Positions 1 to 8,797 of a DNA stretch of 64,000 nucleotides are shown one piece after another; position 1 is the first letter of the stretch; the number at the start of each line of letters is the position of its first letter. The notes below the pieces were generated by a model that worked only from the letters and a program-made list of their open reading frames with translations, was not told the origin of the DNA and searched no databases. Origin of the DNA: Mariniblastus sp. (GTDB lineage: Bacteria > Planctomycetota > Planctomycetia > Pirellulales > Pirellulaceae); contig WTFU01000054.1 of NCBI GenBank assembly GCA_011523945.1, positions 62,001-126,000 on the forward strand. The letters run 5' to 3'. A program made the translations under genes and the position numbers.

Positions 1-260
1 CCACGCTCAAATGCTTCGTCGTCAGCGATCTCGCAAGGTGAAATCTCAATGTCTTCATAAGTTTGTTGCAAAGAGTCGATGGCCTCCTTGAGCACCGAAT
101 CTATGTCGGTTTCGCGAGGATAAAGATGAACCGACCACGTTGTACTACCGTCTGGCGTCTCCAAGGTTATGACTTGCGGCGATCCGGAAACGTCATCAAT
201 TAGCTTCCAATTCTCTGGGTACAAAAACTCAAGCCCCAGTTTGTCGTACTTTGCTGTCAT
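1..260 (-). CDS. Partial conserved hypothetical protein, PsbP/DcrB-like
   Basis: The complement strand is open from an ATG at 260 to the window edge, giving the first 86 residues; the C-terminus lies outside. The protein begins MTAKYDKLGLEFLYPENW and continues with short beta-type segments (ITLETPDGSTTWSVHLYP). This 'bacterial-type peptide, then YPENW' opening is typical of small cytosolic proteins with a PsbP/DcrB/Mog1-like fold. No signal peptide is visible. The family assignment is an inference from the opening residues; function is unknown. Confidence 0.6.
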   Translation of the reverse strand, partial: MTAKYDKLGLEFLYPENWKLIDDVSGSPQVITLETPDGSTTWSVHLYPRETDIDSVLKEAIDSLQQTYEDIEISPCEIADDEAFER

Positions 261-515
261 CTATCAAAAACTCTCCCAATCCATCACAAACAAATTTGAC
301 GCCGGAAAACCCCGTATTGCTTCCCATGAGAAACCAATCACACAGCCAACACCCGCCTCCCCGCTAGCAGCCCTGTGATAGCTTGGCGAGGCTAATCCTT
401 CACATGTTTGACTTTACGCGTCGAATCGAATAATCACAACCGCCCGAATGTTCCGATATGGTAAACAAACCGCAATTTTTGTAGAGTCCGCACTCGCTCG
501 GGCAACGCTTATTAA

Positions 516-1505
516 TTGCGAAAACAAAAGTACTTGAAAGAGCCTCCATTGCGGCACACGATTCCAGATCAACGAATATCAAAAGGATGGCGAATCCTCG
601 CGCTCGGTCTCGGAATCGGAATCCTTTCTTTTCAGATGGGCTGTTCTACCCTGACCGGATTAACCAATCACTCGACACAGTTCTCGCTAAACGATAACGC
701 CCTGGAAGCGAGACAGCTAACTCGAAATGGAAACCTAGCTTGCCAAACAGGCGAACTTCGCAATGCCGAGCTCAACCAACGCGAGGCCATTAAAAAAAAT
801 CCGTTCGACCCATGGCCCCGTGAGCGTCTGGCTCAAACACTTAAAAAGAGTGGCCAGACAGAAGAAGCAATCAAGGAGATGAGTGAGGCAGTTAAAATAT
901 CTGACGGCGATCCACGTCTCGTTGTTGAGTTGGGCAACCTATACCTCGACAACGGAGATATCCACACGGCTAAAAACAAAGCTCAAATAGCACTGGAAGC
1001 AGAACACCGCTGCGGACCCGCACTCTTACTTTTAGGTCGAATTGCAATTGCAGAACAAGACTACACCGACGCGCTGCATCTGTTTCAGCGAGCAGCCGCA
1101 TGCTCTCCACCACCTCCCGGAATTCGGCTGAAAATTGCAGAAGCTTACCAGCTCGATAAAAAGTGGCGGCTGGCCAACAATACGATTGACAGTATTTTGC
1201 TGGATTATCCGGTGGAGAACTATCCAGAAAACCTAGTGATCGCTAAAGCTGAAGGTTTGATCGAAATGAACCAACCTTCTGCTGCTGAAAACTTTCTTCT
1301 CGAGCGACAAGCGAGTGAAAATTTCACACCAACCATGGTCTATCTTTTAGCGGCTGCCCAGAAGAGGATGCAGTCCTATAGCGACGCTCGAAATACGCTT
1401 GCTTCGGGCGCAAAAGCGTTTCCGAATTACCGGGCTCAATTTCTGGAAATTCGCAGTCAAATCGAGATTCCCGCGGTCAACGAGCGAGTCGCGCAACGAA
1501 AATAG
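516..1505 (+). CDS. TPR-repeat lipoprotein
   Basis: Encodes 329 residues. A hydrophobic stretch (about residues 26-42) ends in a lipobox-like FQMGC, so C43 is the likely lipidated cysteine and the protein is probably anchored to a membrane facing the periplasm. The rest is helical with repeated TPR-type units (for example NAELNQREAIKKNPFDPWP, then EEAIKEMSEAVKISDGDPR), a scaffold for protein-protein contacts. The start is uncertain: the first in-frame initiation codon is TTG at 516, with no clear Shine-Dalgarno and no ATG before the lipobox. It stands alone on its strand. Partner and role cannot be deduced from sequence. Confidence 0.75.
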   Translation: MRKQKYLKEPPLRHTIPDQRISKGWRILALGLGIGILSFQMGCSTLTGLTNHSTQFSLNDNALEARQLTRNGNLACQTGELRNAELNQREAIKKNPFDPWPRERLAQTLKKSGQTEEAIKEMSEAVKISDGDPRLVVELGNLYLDNGDIHTAKNKAQIALEAEHRCGPALLLLGRIAIAEQDYTDALHLFQRAAACSPPPPGIRLKIAEAYQLDKKWRLANNTIDSILLDYPVENYPENLVIAKAEGLIEMNQPSAAENFLLERQASENFTPTMVYLLAAAQKRMQSYSDARNTLASGAKAFPNYRAQFLEIRSQIEIPAVNERVAQRK

Positions 1506-1738
1506 CGATTCTGCCAATCAGAATTGCATCGCAGTGCTCAATTTCTTCCCCCAAAAGAACCGCACACTGCCCCCACAATCGGTTTAATTGATAACTTGAT
1601 ACCCGATTGGGGTCGCTCCGCCGTTTCTAGGCGAGGAATTCTTGTAGGAAGCGCAAAAACACAAGTTTGCGACTTATGTTTCAATAGTTCCACATACTAC
1701 CTCACTGAATTCCAACCCAATTGCCCGCGGAGCACGTT

Positions 1739-1993
1739 ATGTCATTCGAAAAAACCACTGTTACCAACGAAACGAATAACACAAATTTTGTGGATCGCCG
1801 ATCGGCGAGAAAACAAGACAATGCAGGTGGCTTTGAGCGACGCCAGTTTGCGGATGGACATCAGGGACTTTCTCCCGAAGCAGCCGAATTGGGCATCGCA
1901 ATCGATCAGTACAAATTAACCAACAGTCGCCGTTACATTACCCACGAAGAGATGATTCAAGTCATCAAGTCAATCGGTTACGTCAAATCCTAA
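1739..1993 (+). CDS. Small conserved planctomycete-type protein
   Basis: An 84-residue protein starting at ATG 1739, with GGAG at 1729-1732 six bases upstream. That site is better than the TTG at 1721. The N-terminus is polar and variable. The C-terminal half (GLSPEAAELGIAIDQYKL, then RRYITHEEMIQVIKSIGY) resembles a short helical motif I recall in many small planctomycete proteins. No signal peptide or membrane segment is seen. It is followed by a strong terminator, so it is probably monocistronic. Function is unknown; a regulatory or adaptor role would only be a guess. Confidence 0.7.
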   Translation: MSFEKTTVTNETNNTNFVDRRSARKQDNAGGFERRQFADGHQGLSPEAAELGIAIDQYKLTNSRRYITHEEMIQVIKSIGYVKS

Positions 1994-2115
1994 TTCGGAT
2001 ACCAATCGCACCGGTTATACGTTGCTTCCCGGTCAAAAAGATTACCAATTGCAACCCGCAAACTCCTCGAAACAATTCGAGGAAAGCTTGAAAACTGAAT
2101 TATTTGCAAGATAAA

Positions 2116-2146
2116 AGGACGAGCAAGAGCTCGTTCTTTTTTTTAT
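2116..2146 (+). terminator. Rho-independent terminator after the small protein gene
   Basis: A GC-rich hairpin (GACGAGC, loop AAGA, GCTCGTTC; one G-T pair) is followed directly by a run of eight T. It lies between the small + gene ending at 1993 and the convergent gene ending at 2162. Confidence 0.85.
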
Positions 2147-2161
2147 TATTGACTCTACCGG

Positions 2162-3148
2162 CTACCGCTTCAGAGATCCCAGCGGGCCATTCAGTAGTGG
2201 GTCGGTCAGCTGATCTTCAAATAGCAAGCCCACGATTTTCCCCTGATCGCTAACCACCCGAGCCAGGGTTTGCCGATTCGATTCCATTTGTAAAATGATC
2301 TCTCCAAATAGATCCGTCGCCTTTACATCTGAAAATGGATGAACCATGTCCTCAATTCGCACGTCTTTATCAGACAACATTAGTTCAACCGTTCGCAGGT
2401 AACCCACAGGCTCGTTCTTTTGCGATTTAAAAACTGGAATATCGGCCATTCGCCGCTGCCGGGCAAACTTTAACGCACGATCGCGACTGGTCTTAATTGA
2501 AATGGCTTGAATCCGATTAACGGGAGTACAAATTTCGCTGATCGTCTTGGAGGCTACCAGAAAAAAACTCTGCCCGAGATGCCGCTGGGTTGGATGTAAA
2601 ATCCCTGCCTCAAGCCCGTCTTCAAACACCTGCTGCAACTCTTTCCTCGCTAAAGTTAACCGCACTTTATTAGGCGATTGCCCCAGCACCCCTTCAAGTA
2701 ATCTACCCATCCCCCACAACAAAGCCGCGATCGGCGAAAACAATACTGTGAATAGTAAAACCAGCGGCGCGGAAAATCGCAGTAGAAAATTGGGAGCGCG
2801 GTAAAAGAGGTTTTTCGGCAGCAATTCGCCGTAAACAAACAGCAGCGGCGACAACAGAATCGGCGCCAACATTTCGGCAGCATTGGAACCAGTTGTCTGC
2901 TGGGCAAGCAAAACAATCGCAAGGCTCGTTAGGTAATTTGCAACATTATTTCCGATCAGTGTCGTCGCCACAAACAGTGTCGGATTGTTGAACAACTTGA
3001 TCAAGTATTGAGAGATAAGATCTCCGTCCAACCCGGCGATCACAAATCGAACACGACTAGCTCGATAAAAACCGGTCTCGCATCCACTGAAGAATGCACT
3101 CAGAAAAATCCCCATTAAAAACAACAGGACAGTCATTAATAAAATCAC
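2162..3148 (-). CDS. CNNM/CBS-domain membrane protein, short paralog
   Basis: A 328-residue protein with an N-terminal CNNM (DUF21) membrane domain (about residues 1-165, several hydrophobic segments, opening with LSAFFSGCETGFYRAS) followed by a CBS-pair region. Compared with the CorC/HlyC-type neighbour it lacks the C-terminal transporter-associated domain. CNNM/CorC proteins are linked to divalent-cation (Mg or Co) efflux. Its start overlaps the stop of the upstream paralog by 4 bases, which implies translational coupling and perhaps a heteromeric pair. No truncation is evident: the reading frame is intact and ends shortly before the terminator at 2116-2146. Confidence 0.85.
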   Translation of the reverse strand: MILLMTVLLFLMGIFLSAFFSGCETGFYRASRVRFVIAGLDGDLISQYLIKLFNNPTLFVATTLIGNNVANYLTSLAIVLLAQQTTGSNAAEMLAPILLSPLLFVYGELLPKNLFYRAPNFLLRFSAPLVLLFTVLFSPIAALLWGMGRLLEGVLGQSPNKVRLTLARKELQQVFEDGLEAGILHPTQRHLGQSFFLVASKTISEICTPVNRIQAISIKTSRDRALKFARQRRMADIPVFKSQKNEPVGYLRTVELMLSDKDVRIEDMVHPFSDVKATDLFGEIILQMESNRQTLARVVSDQGKIVGLLFEDQLTDPLLNGPLGSLKR

Positions 3149-4416
3149 AGGACGTCCTCCTCTTCACCGAGGACACGCACCTCAACCTGCAGGACTCCCC
3201 GCTCCTTCGCCTCAACCACCAGAAACTCAAACGGCCCCCATTCACATTGATCCCCGGTTTCCGCTAATCGTTGCATGGATTCTTGAATGACACCGCCGAC
3301 TGTCACACTGACTGTCTCTGGAATTGCCACCTCCAATCGTCTTGCCAACTGCCTTAAACTCATAATCCCCGCCACTCTCCACGTGCCCTCGGAGATTTCT
3401 TCGAGGGGCGGCATATCCAGCAACCGCTCACTTCGGCTTGGGGAATACACAAAAACCGTTTCAAGAATATCTTCAATTGTCAGCACACCGATGGTATCCC
3501 CGAATTCATTTACGACCACGGTAACCTCGCGATCTCGGTGCGACATTTTTTCCAACGCATCAGCAACCGTTGCACACCATGGAAGGTACAAAACCGGTTC
3601 GGAAAAACGCTCAAGATTGTCTTGGTCTAAGTGATATTGATTATCAAGCCGAATCGCCTTTTCTATTTCCCGGCTATCAGGTTCTGTAATTAGTAAATAA
3701 CCACTCGCGGGAATTTCACCTCGCAGATCAGACAATTTCACCGGGGGCGAAAAAGAAACAAATTGAGTGCGAGGCCGCATCCACTCTTCTACGCGAATTG
3801 TCGACAATTGAACGATATTTTTTAAGACAGCCTGCTCTTGCTTAATGACCGCTGCATCTTTTCCCGAATGCTCAATCGCCCGCTCAAGATCGCTTACCTC
3901 CATAAACGGTTCCGTCTTGAAACCAGGCCAAACAAGACGGCGTGAAATTAAATTGACCGAACGCAAAAGCGGCATCAACGGATCCACCAACCGAACAGCA
4001 AACGTCAACGGCACACTCACGAGTGTCGCCAATTCTCTCGGCTTCAAAACCGCGACGCTCTTGGGCAACATTTCACTGAAGAAAATAATCGAGAGCAGCG
4101 AAACCGCCGCAAAAGAAAAGGCCGGCGCCTGCCCGCCCTCAGGGCTTTCTTCGATTTTAATCGCACAAATCGATGCAATTGAGAAATAGGCAATGTTGAT
4201 TACCAAATTCCAGAATAAGACCGCCGAAAGCAATCGATCCGGCTTTAACAGCAGTGCAGCAACCGCCTGCTCAGCAAGTGTACCATTTCTCAGATGCCGC
4301 CGGTCACGTGCTTGAATATAAAACAACGCCGCCTCACTGGCTGAAAAAAAACCAGAGCAAGCCATCAACACCACCATGGTAATTAACCAAGGCAACAATT
4401 GAAAAATGCTATCCAT
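3145..4416 (-). CDS. CNNM/CBS/CorC-type transporter protein
   Basis: A 423-residue protein with the CNNM membrane domain first (opening MACSGFFSASEAALFYIQ, the standard DUF21 signature), then two CBS motifs (about 205-335, including VTVVVNEFGDTIGVLTIEDILE) and a C-terminal CorC_HlyC-like domain (about 345-420). The family is proposed to move or regulate divalent metal ions. The gene overlaps the upstream ABC permease by 8 bases and the downstream paralog by 4, so the three are surely co-transcribed. Substrate is not known from sequence. Confidence 0.88.
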   Translation of the reverse strand: MDSIFQLLPWLITMVVLMACSGFFSASEAALFYIQARDRRHLRNGTLAEQAVAALLLKPDRLLSAVLFWNLVINIAYFSIASICAIKIEESPEGGQAPAFSFAAVSLLSIIFFSEMLPKSVAVLKPRELATLVSVPLTFAVRLVDPLMPLLRSVNLISRRLVWPGFKTEPFMEVSDLERAIEHSGKDAAVIKQEQAVLKNIVQLSTIRVEEWMRPRTQFVSFSPPVKLSDLRGEIPASGYLLITEPDSREIEKAIRLDNQYHLDQDNLERFSEPVLYLPWCATVADALEKMSHRDREVTVVVNEFGDTIGVLTIEDILETVFVYSPSRSERLLDMPPLEEISEGTWRVAGIMSLRQLARRLEVAIPETVSVTVGGVIQESMQRLAETGDQCEWGPFEFLVVEAKERGVLQVEVRVLGEEEDVL

Positions 4417-6292
4417 TCTCCGCCGTTTTCGAACGTCCTGTAGACACGAGGAATTCGCTCAATCGCGGGATCATCATCGCGGTTGTTGCAAATCCATAGG
4501 TAAAACTGACCACCAACAAGACTGACAAAAAGTTGCCTAGCAACAAACTGGTAATTGAATAAAACATCGCAATAGGAAGAACACCGCACGCAAGCACCAA
4601 AGCAGGGGAGGGCGTATGCCAACCCAGAGCTACATACAAACCGATCGCCCCTCCAACAATACAAGCCAGAAACGGACTCAACTGGGCTTCAACATTTCCG
4701 GTGAAGGACACCATCATCACCATCACGGTCACGACGCCGAGGAAGAGAAAGAAAACAGTTCCCAAACTCACGCCAATCGCTTGGCGGCTACCCCCGTAGG
4801 ACATTCCGCAATGCACACCCAGCATCGTCACAAAAAAGAACAAAACACAGAGACCGATTGATAAATAAATCAAATTCTCACCAGACAGGGCACCGTTGAA
4901 CCAGAGATATCCGCTGATCAAAATCGGTAACAATATCATATCGGAAACGACATACAGGACGCCTCCTATTTTTCCGAACAAAAACTCCCGCGGTGAAATA
5001 TCGGTCACCATTAACAAATCAAGGGCCCGCCCGTCCCGCTCCGTGGTAATTGAAGTGACCGCCAACGCGTTCACCATTACGATACTCACCAAAATAAACG
5101 GAGCTAATGGGCGTGCGGCAGGCGGAATCGTTACTCCTGCATCCGCGGTAACGCGCGTGGCCACCCCTGAATCCACCAGAGAGAAAACAGCGAAAAACAC
5201 AAAAGCCGCAAGCAACCAGTAGGCACCCCGAATGAACAATATCTTCCGACCATAGGCCCACGTTTTCATCTCCCGCCAAAGAACAGGATTATCCCAAACT
5301 CGGCGACTGTTTTGGTTTGCCGTTCGAGCACGATCATCGACGTGACCGGTACGCAAACCTTCTGATTGTTCGACAACTTGCTGACCCGTTAACGATTTTT
5401 CGACACCGGAAGCACCAGCGCCCGGTAGCTCATCAACGACATTCAATCCGTGATTGACCGTTGCCTCTGACTCTCCTGCGGAAGACTGGCCGCTACGGAC
5501 GTCACGACTCGGATTCCAATGCCTGACTCTCCAAATAGCCACAATGCAAAGCAGCACAGAGATACATGAAGACAGGATCAAAAATGGCAATACGGAAAAG
5601 CTCCAAGTCGATGAAACCGTTGGATGGCTTGCTGCCATAATTGTTCGAACAGGACTCATCGCACCCGCAATCTCGGTTCCAGTGAATCCTGCAACAACCG
5701 GACCTGCCAGCCCAATTCCCTCGCAAAGCCCCAACCAAAAAACGATGCACATCGCGACCAACGCAAGCGTTTGGAATGTTTTCTCTCGCCACAAAGCGAC
5801 GATCGCCCCCAAAGACCCTGCCGCGACGGAGGTCATTAACGTCACCGCAAACGTCCAGCCCACTTGCTCAAATGAGGTGCCACCGAAAAGGACAATCAAC
5901 ATGAAAATCGGCAGGCTGGTAATTAGCATTACCCCGATGCTCAAAAGACTCGCGAACAGCTTCCCAAGAACAAGTTCGCTGTTGGTCAACCGGCTCATCA
6001 ACAACAAAATCAGAGTCTGCCGGTCTTTTTCAATCGCAATGTTACTTGCAGCTTGAATGGCAGAGAGAAACATCACCAATGCCAGTTGGAGCGGCGCTAG
6101 AATCTGAAATAAAATGGCGCCAAATCTTGCCATGTCGCCGACGTTTTGAATGATCTGCGTCCCCTTCAAGATCATCCAGGCAGTGCAAATCAAAAGTAGC
6201 AACGCAACCGCGTAGACCGTTCGCATTACATGATGTCGAGGGCGACGGGGAGCAACAACAGCTTCGCGGGTGAATACGGGACCGACTAACAA
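4409..6292 (-). CDS. ABC-2 type permease, two permease halves in one chain
   Basis: A 627-residue polytopic membrane protein. Two similar blocks can be seen: residues about 1-270 (opening GPVFTREAVVAPRR, then SNIAIEKDRQTLILLLMSRLTNSE) and about 325-627 (NPVLWREMKTWAYGRK, then AVTSITTERDGRALDLLMVTDISPREFLFGK). The matching 'E+DR' and 'GK' motifs show a duplicated ABC-2 permease joined by a polar linker. The start is TTG at 6292; a stop codon lies four codons upstream in frame. No ATP-binding gene is present next to it, so its ATPase must be encoded elsewhere. It is first in a tightly overlapping operon with the two CNNM proteins. Confidence 0.83.
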   Translation of the reverse strand: MLVGPVFTREAVVAPRRPRHHVMRTVYAVALLLLICTAWMILKGTQIIQNVGDMARFGAILFQILAPLQLALVMFLSAIQAASNIAIEKDRQTLILLLMSRLTNSELVLGKLFASLLSIGVMLITSLPIFMLIVLFGGTSFEQVGWTFAVTLMTSVAAGSLGAIVALWREKTFQTLALVAMCIVFWLGLCEGIGLAGPVVAGFTGTEIAGAMSPVRTIMAASHPTVSSTWSFSVLPFLILSSCISVLLCIVAIWRVRHWNPSRDVRSGQSSAGESEATVNHGLNVVDELPGAGASGVEKSLTGQQVVEQSEGLRTGHVDDRARTANQNSRRVWDNPVLWREMKTWAYGRKILFIRGAYWLLAAFVFFAVFSLVDSGVATRVTADAGVTIPPAARPLAPFILVSIVMVNALAVTSITTERDGRALDLLMVTDISPREFLFGKIGGVLYVVSDMILLPILISGYLWFNGALSGENLIYLSIGLCVLFFFVTMLGVHCGMSYGGSRQAIGVSLGTVFFLFLGVVTVMVMMVSFTGNVEAQLSPFLACIVGGAIGLYVALGWHTPSPALVLACGVLPIAMFYSITSLLLGNFLSVLLVVSFTYGFATTAMMIPRLSEFLVSTGRSKTAENG

Positions 6293-6728
6293 AATGGACT
6301 TTCAATGACGTTCGAAAAATTGAGTTCAGCAAAGAAGAAACCGGCATTTAAGTATAACGAGAAGCATCCACCCTACGTAGACGAGCTGGAAAATACAGCA
6401 CAATTCTGACGGTTTTCCAACAAGAGCACGTTTCAATCGGTCGGAATCTTCAGATTCTCCCTTTCAATCAAACCGATCCAGCCAATGCCCTGATTTCCAA
6501 CCCGCCACCTAAACCCCGCTAGAAACACCTCGCAAATGCCAGCTTTCCCCCGTAAATCATGTAATTGGCCACTACAACAGCCCTTTTTCAATGTCTCCAG
6601 GCCTGTCACAATGTCCAAAACATAGACAGCTTTGAGAGAGTTGATTAAAAACGGCTTTTATTCGCGTTTAGCGTACGAAAATTCAATAATCTCGAAATTT
6701 CGCACATCTTATTGTCGAGCAGAGTGGC
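6293..6728. other. Gene-free divergent region
   Basis: 436 bases between the divergent permease and sigma-factor genes. The only open frame (minus strand, 6433-6618) has no conserved look. Promoters for both directions should lie here, but I could not pick a convincing pair of boxes. No hairpin with a T-run is seen. Confidence 0.5.
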
Positions 6729-7322
6729 TTGGGTTTTGGTGACTTTTTGAATCTAGATTCCTCAAAACCCGAACCTCCGCGATTGGACACTGAAAGAGTT
6801 CAGGCGATCTACTCAGAGCACTGCCTCGCACTTGAACGTTTCCTGATCGGAGTTCTTCGAGACGAAGCGGCCGCCGCTGATGCATTGCAAACCACCTTTA
6901 CACGATTGATTGAGAAAGGCCATTTGGTTCAACAACAGGATTCGATGAAATCCTGGTTGTTTCGAGTTGCCTTTAACGAAGCGATGTTGATTCGTCGCAA
7001 GGAGACAACCAGTAAGAAACATGCAGAGAACGTTGCCTGGAAATTTCAGGGGCAATTAGGGGCTGATCGAGGAGCCGACCATCGACTCAGCCAATCAGTT
7101 CATCATGCAATCCAGCAAGAAGACATAAAACAAGTTCGAGCAGCCCTGGATCAACTTCCGCTGCCACAAAGAGAAGTTGTTAAAAAACGGATTTACGAAG
7201 GACTTAAATTTCGGGAAATTGCGGACGACTTGAACGTCCCACTGGGCACGGTTCTGGCAAGGATGCAGGCAGGCCTAAAAAAACTGAAACCACTTTTAAA
7301 ATCAACCGACGACCAGATCTAA
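6729..7322 (+). CDS. ECF-type RNA polymerase sigma factor
   Basis: A 197-residue sigma-70 family protein. Region 2 spans about residues 25-95 (YSEHCLALERFLIGVLRDEAAAADALQ, then SWLFRVAFNEA), and region 4 about 135-188 (LPLPQREVVKKRIYEGLKF, then the helix-turn-helix REIADDLNVPLGTVLARMQAGL). The start is TTG at 6729; a later TTG is possible. It heads a co-directional group with an anti-sigma-like protein 43 bases downstream, the common arrangement in which the membrane protein restrains the sigma factor. Targets are unknown; self-regulation of the group is an inference. Confidence 0.9.
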   Translation: MGFGDFLNLDSSKPEPPRLDTERVQAIYSEHCLALERFLIGVLRDEAAAADALQTTFTRLIEKGHLVQQQDSMKSWLFRVAFNEAMLIRRKETTSKKHAENVAWKFQGQLGADRGADHRLSQSVHHAIQQEDIKQVRAALDQLPLPQREVVKKRIYEGLKFREIADDLNVPLGTVLARMQAGLKKLKPLLKSTDDQI

Positions 7323-7365
7323 AACCGTAAACGATCTTATCTACGATCATTGGTAACTTATTGAA

Positions 7366-7923
7366 ATGACGCACTCAAATAATAAAAACACCGGGACAGT
7401 ATCATCCGATTTGGATCCTAACGATTTGAATTGGCTCGCTTTCTGCTATATCGCAAATGAACTCAACCAGACTGAACGAGAAGAATTTGAAGCCCGTTTA
7501 TTGGAGTGCGAATCTGCCCGCGACGCAGTGATTGATGCCGTGAGAGACTCGCAAATACTCTACAGGACTCTACAGCAAAATCCGCAACCGATGGCCGCAG
7601 ATACCGAATTGGTCTCTAGGAAGACGAGTCCATCGTTTCGCTGGATCGCGACGTTTGCTGCATCTGCCGCAGCTTTGCTGCTTGCGGTCAACAGTTGGTC
7701 ACTCATTTTCCCCTCCGACACTCCAGTCGTTGTAACTGAATCGGATGGACTTGCTGCGGCTTGGGTTGAAACCCTCATCACCATGAGCGACGAAGAACTT
7801 AATGAATTTATTAACGAAGAAGTCCCACAAAATGAAGTGGTGACGGATGGCCTAGACGACTGGATGTTCGTAGCCCTTTCAGAAGCCGATTCCTCGGAGA
7901 ACCTCGAGGGTGAAACCCATTAA
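7366..7923 (+). CDS. Anti-sigma-factor-like membrane protein
   Basis: A 185-residue protein with an acidic cytosolic N-terminal domain (about 1-90; NELNQTEREEFEARLLECESARDAV), one transmembrane helix (about 91-115) and a short acidic periplasmic tail. The N-terminal helix pattern is like the anti-sigma domain of planctomycete ECF regulators, but the zinc-binding HxxxCxxC cluster is absent. Position immediately after the ECF sigma gene supports an anti-sigma role. Its end overlaps the next gene by 14 bases. Confidence 0.72.
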   Translation: MTHSNNKNTGTVSSDLDPNDLNWLAFCYIANELNQTEREEFEARLLECESARDAVIDAVRDSQILYRTLQQNPQPMAADTELVSRKTSPSFRWIATFAASAAALLLAVNSWSLIFPSDTPVVVTESDGLAAAWVETLITMSDEELNEFINEEVPQNEVVTDGLDDWMFVALSEADSSENLEGETH

Positions 7924-8752
7924 ATACGTTTTAACTATCATCGCTCCGGCTTTACTGTTACTCCTGTTTACAGCTGGTTCGGGGTTTGCGCAGACCTCCG
8001 CGAAAGCTCCTGCCCCAAAACCGAATCAATCAAAAACAAGTAAAAGCCGAACGTCCGTCGCGTCGAAAAACCAAACTCAACAAACCTCCAAGAGCTCGAA
8101 GGCCTCGGTTACTAACCAAGCAACGCCCCCCGACAAAAAAAAGCCTGTCCCTGCCATAACAGAAAAAAGACGCGCGGAGTTGCTGAATTTCTGCAAACAG
8201 CACCACGAGGAACTGATCCCCTTACTTGAATCTCTGCAGAAAAAACGCCCCGCAGAATTCGAGAGAGCGTTACGAACGCTCGACCGCGAAATCAAGCAGC
8301 TTCAGATGATAAAGTCAGAGGAACGTTACGAAAAACTACTTGCGCAATGGGTTCTTCGTTCAAAGATCAAACTTCTTTCGGCGAGACTGGCGATTAGGAC
8401 CTCCAAGGAACAGCGTGCCAAGACGACCAGTAGCCTTAGCAAGTTGATCGGCCAACTTCAGGATCTGAAAATCAAGCATCTGAACGAAGAGCGAGAATCG
8501 ATGAAAGCTCGGCTCGCGAAAATAAGTACGCAAATTGACCAACTCCGGTCAACTCGCGATGCTGAAATCAAGAAACAAATAGAGTCGTTCACTAAGAACG
8601 CGGAAAGAATACAAGCCGCACAAAAGGCAAAAGCCGCTGTTAAAAACAAATCAAAGAATTCCGGCAAACCAGCAACGATCGAAAAAGATCCGGCCAAAAA
8701 AAATCAAGCTAAGAAGAACCAGGTAGACCAAGTCGAAAAGAACAAAAAGTAG
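7910..8752 (+). CDS. Secreted lysine-rich coiled-coil protein
   Basis: A 280-residue protein starting at GTG 7910, with a signal peptide (residues about 1-27, ending SGFAQ). The mature part opens with a Ser/Lys/Pro-rich spacer, then about residues 80-235 form long charged helices of heptad character (LESLQKKRPAEFERALRTLDREIKQL), and the tail is Lys/Asn-rich. It overlaps the anti-sigma gene by 14 bases, so it is translationally linked to it. It could sense or occupy the periplasm as part of the sigma circuit. No enzyme motif is seen. The function is unknown. Confidence 0.7.
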   Translation: MKPIKYVLTIIAPALLLLLFTAGSGFAQTSAKAPAPKPNQSKTSKSRTSVASKNQTQQTSKSSKASVTNQATPPDKKKPVPAITEKRRAELLNFCKQHHEELIPLLESLQKKRPAEFERALRTLDREIKQLQMIKSEERYEKLLAQWVLRSKIKLLSARLAIRTSKEQRAKTTSSLSKLIGQLQDLKIKHLNEERESMKARLAKISTQIDQLRSTRDAEIKKQIESFTKNAERIQAAQKAKAAVKNKSKNSGKPATIEKDPAKKNQAKKNQVDQVEKNKK

Positions 8753-8797
8753 AATTCGATTTCGCCGGTCTGGAGTAACGCCCTCGGGAGACGCGCT

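Noticed and set aside
1524-1919. 131-codon plus-strand frame
   Set aside because: Overlaps the small conserved protein in another frame; Cys- and Pro-rich, no RBS.
4616-4861. Plus-strand open frame containing a six-His run
   Set aside because: It is the antisense shadow of the ABC permease gene; the His run comes from ATG/ATC-rich codons for Met/Met/Val on the real strand.
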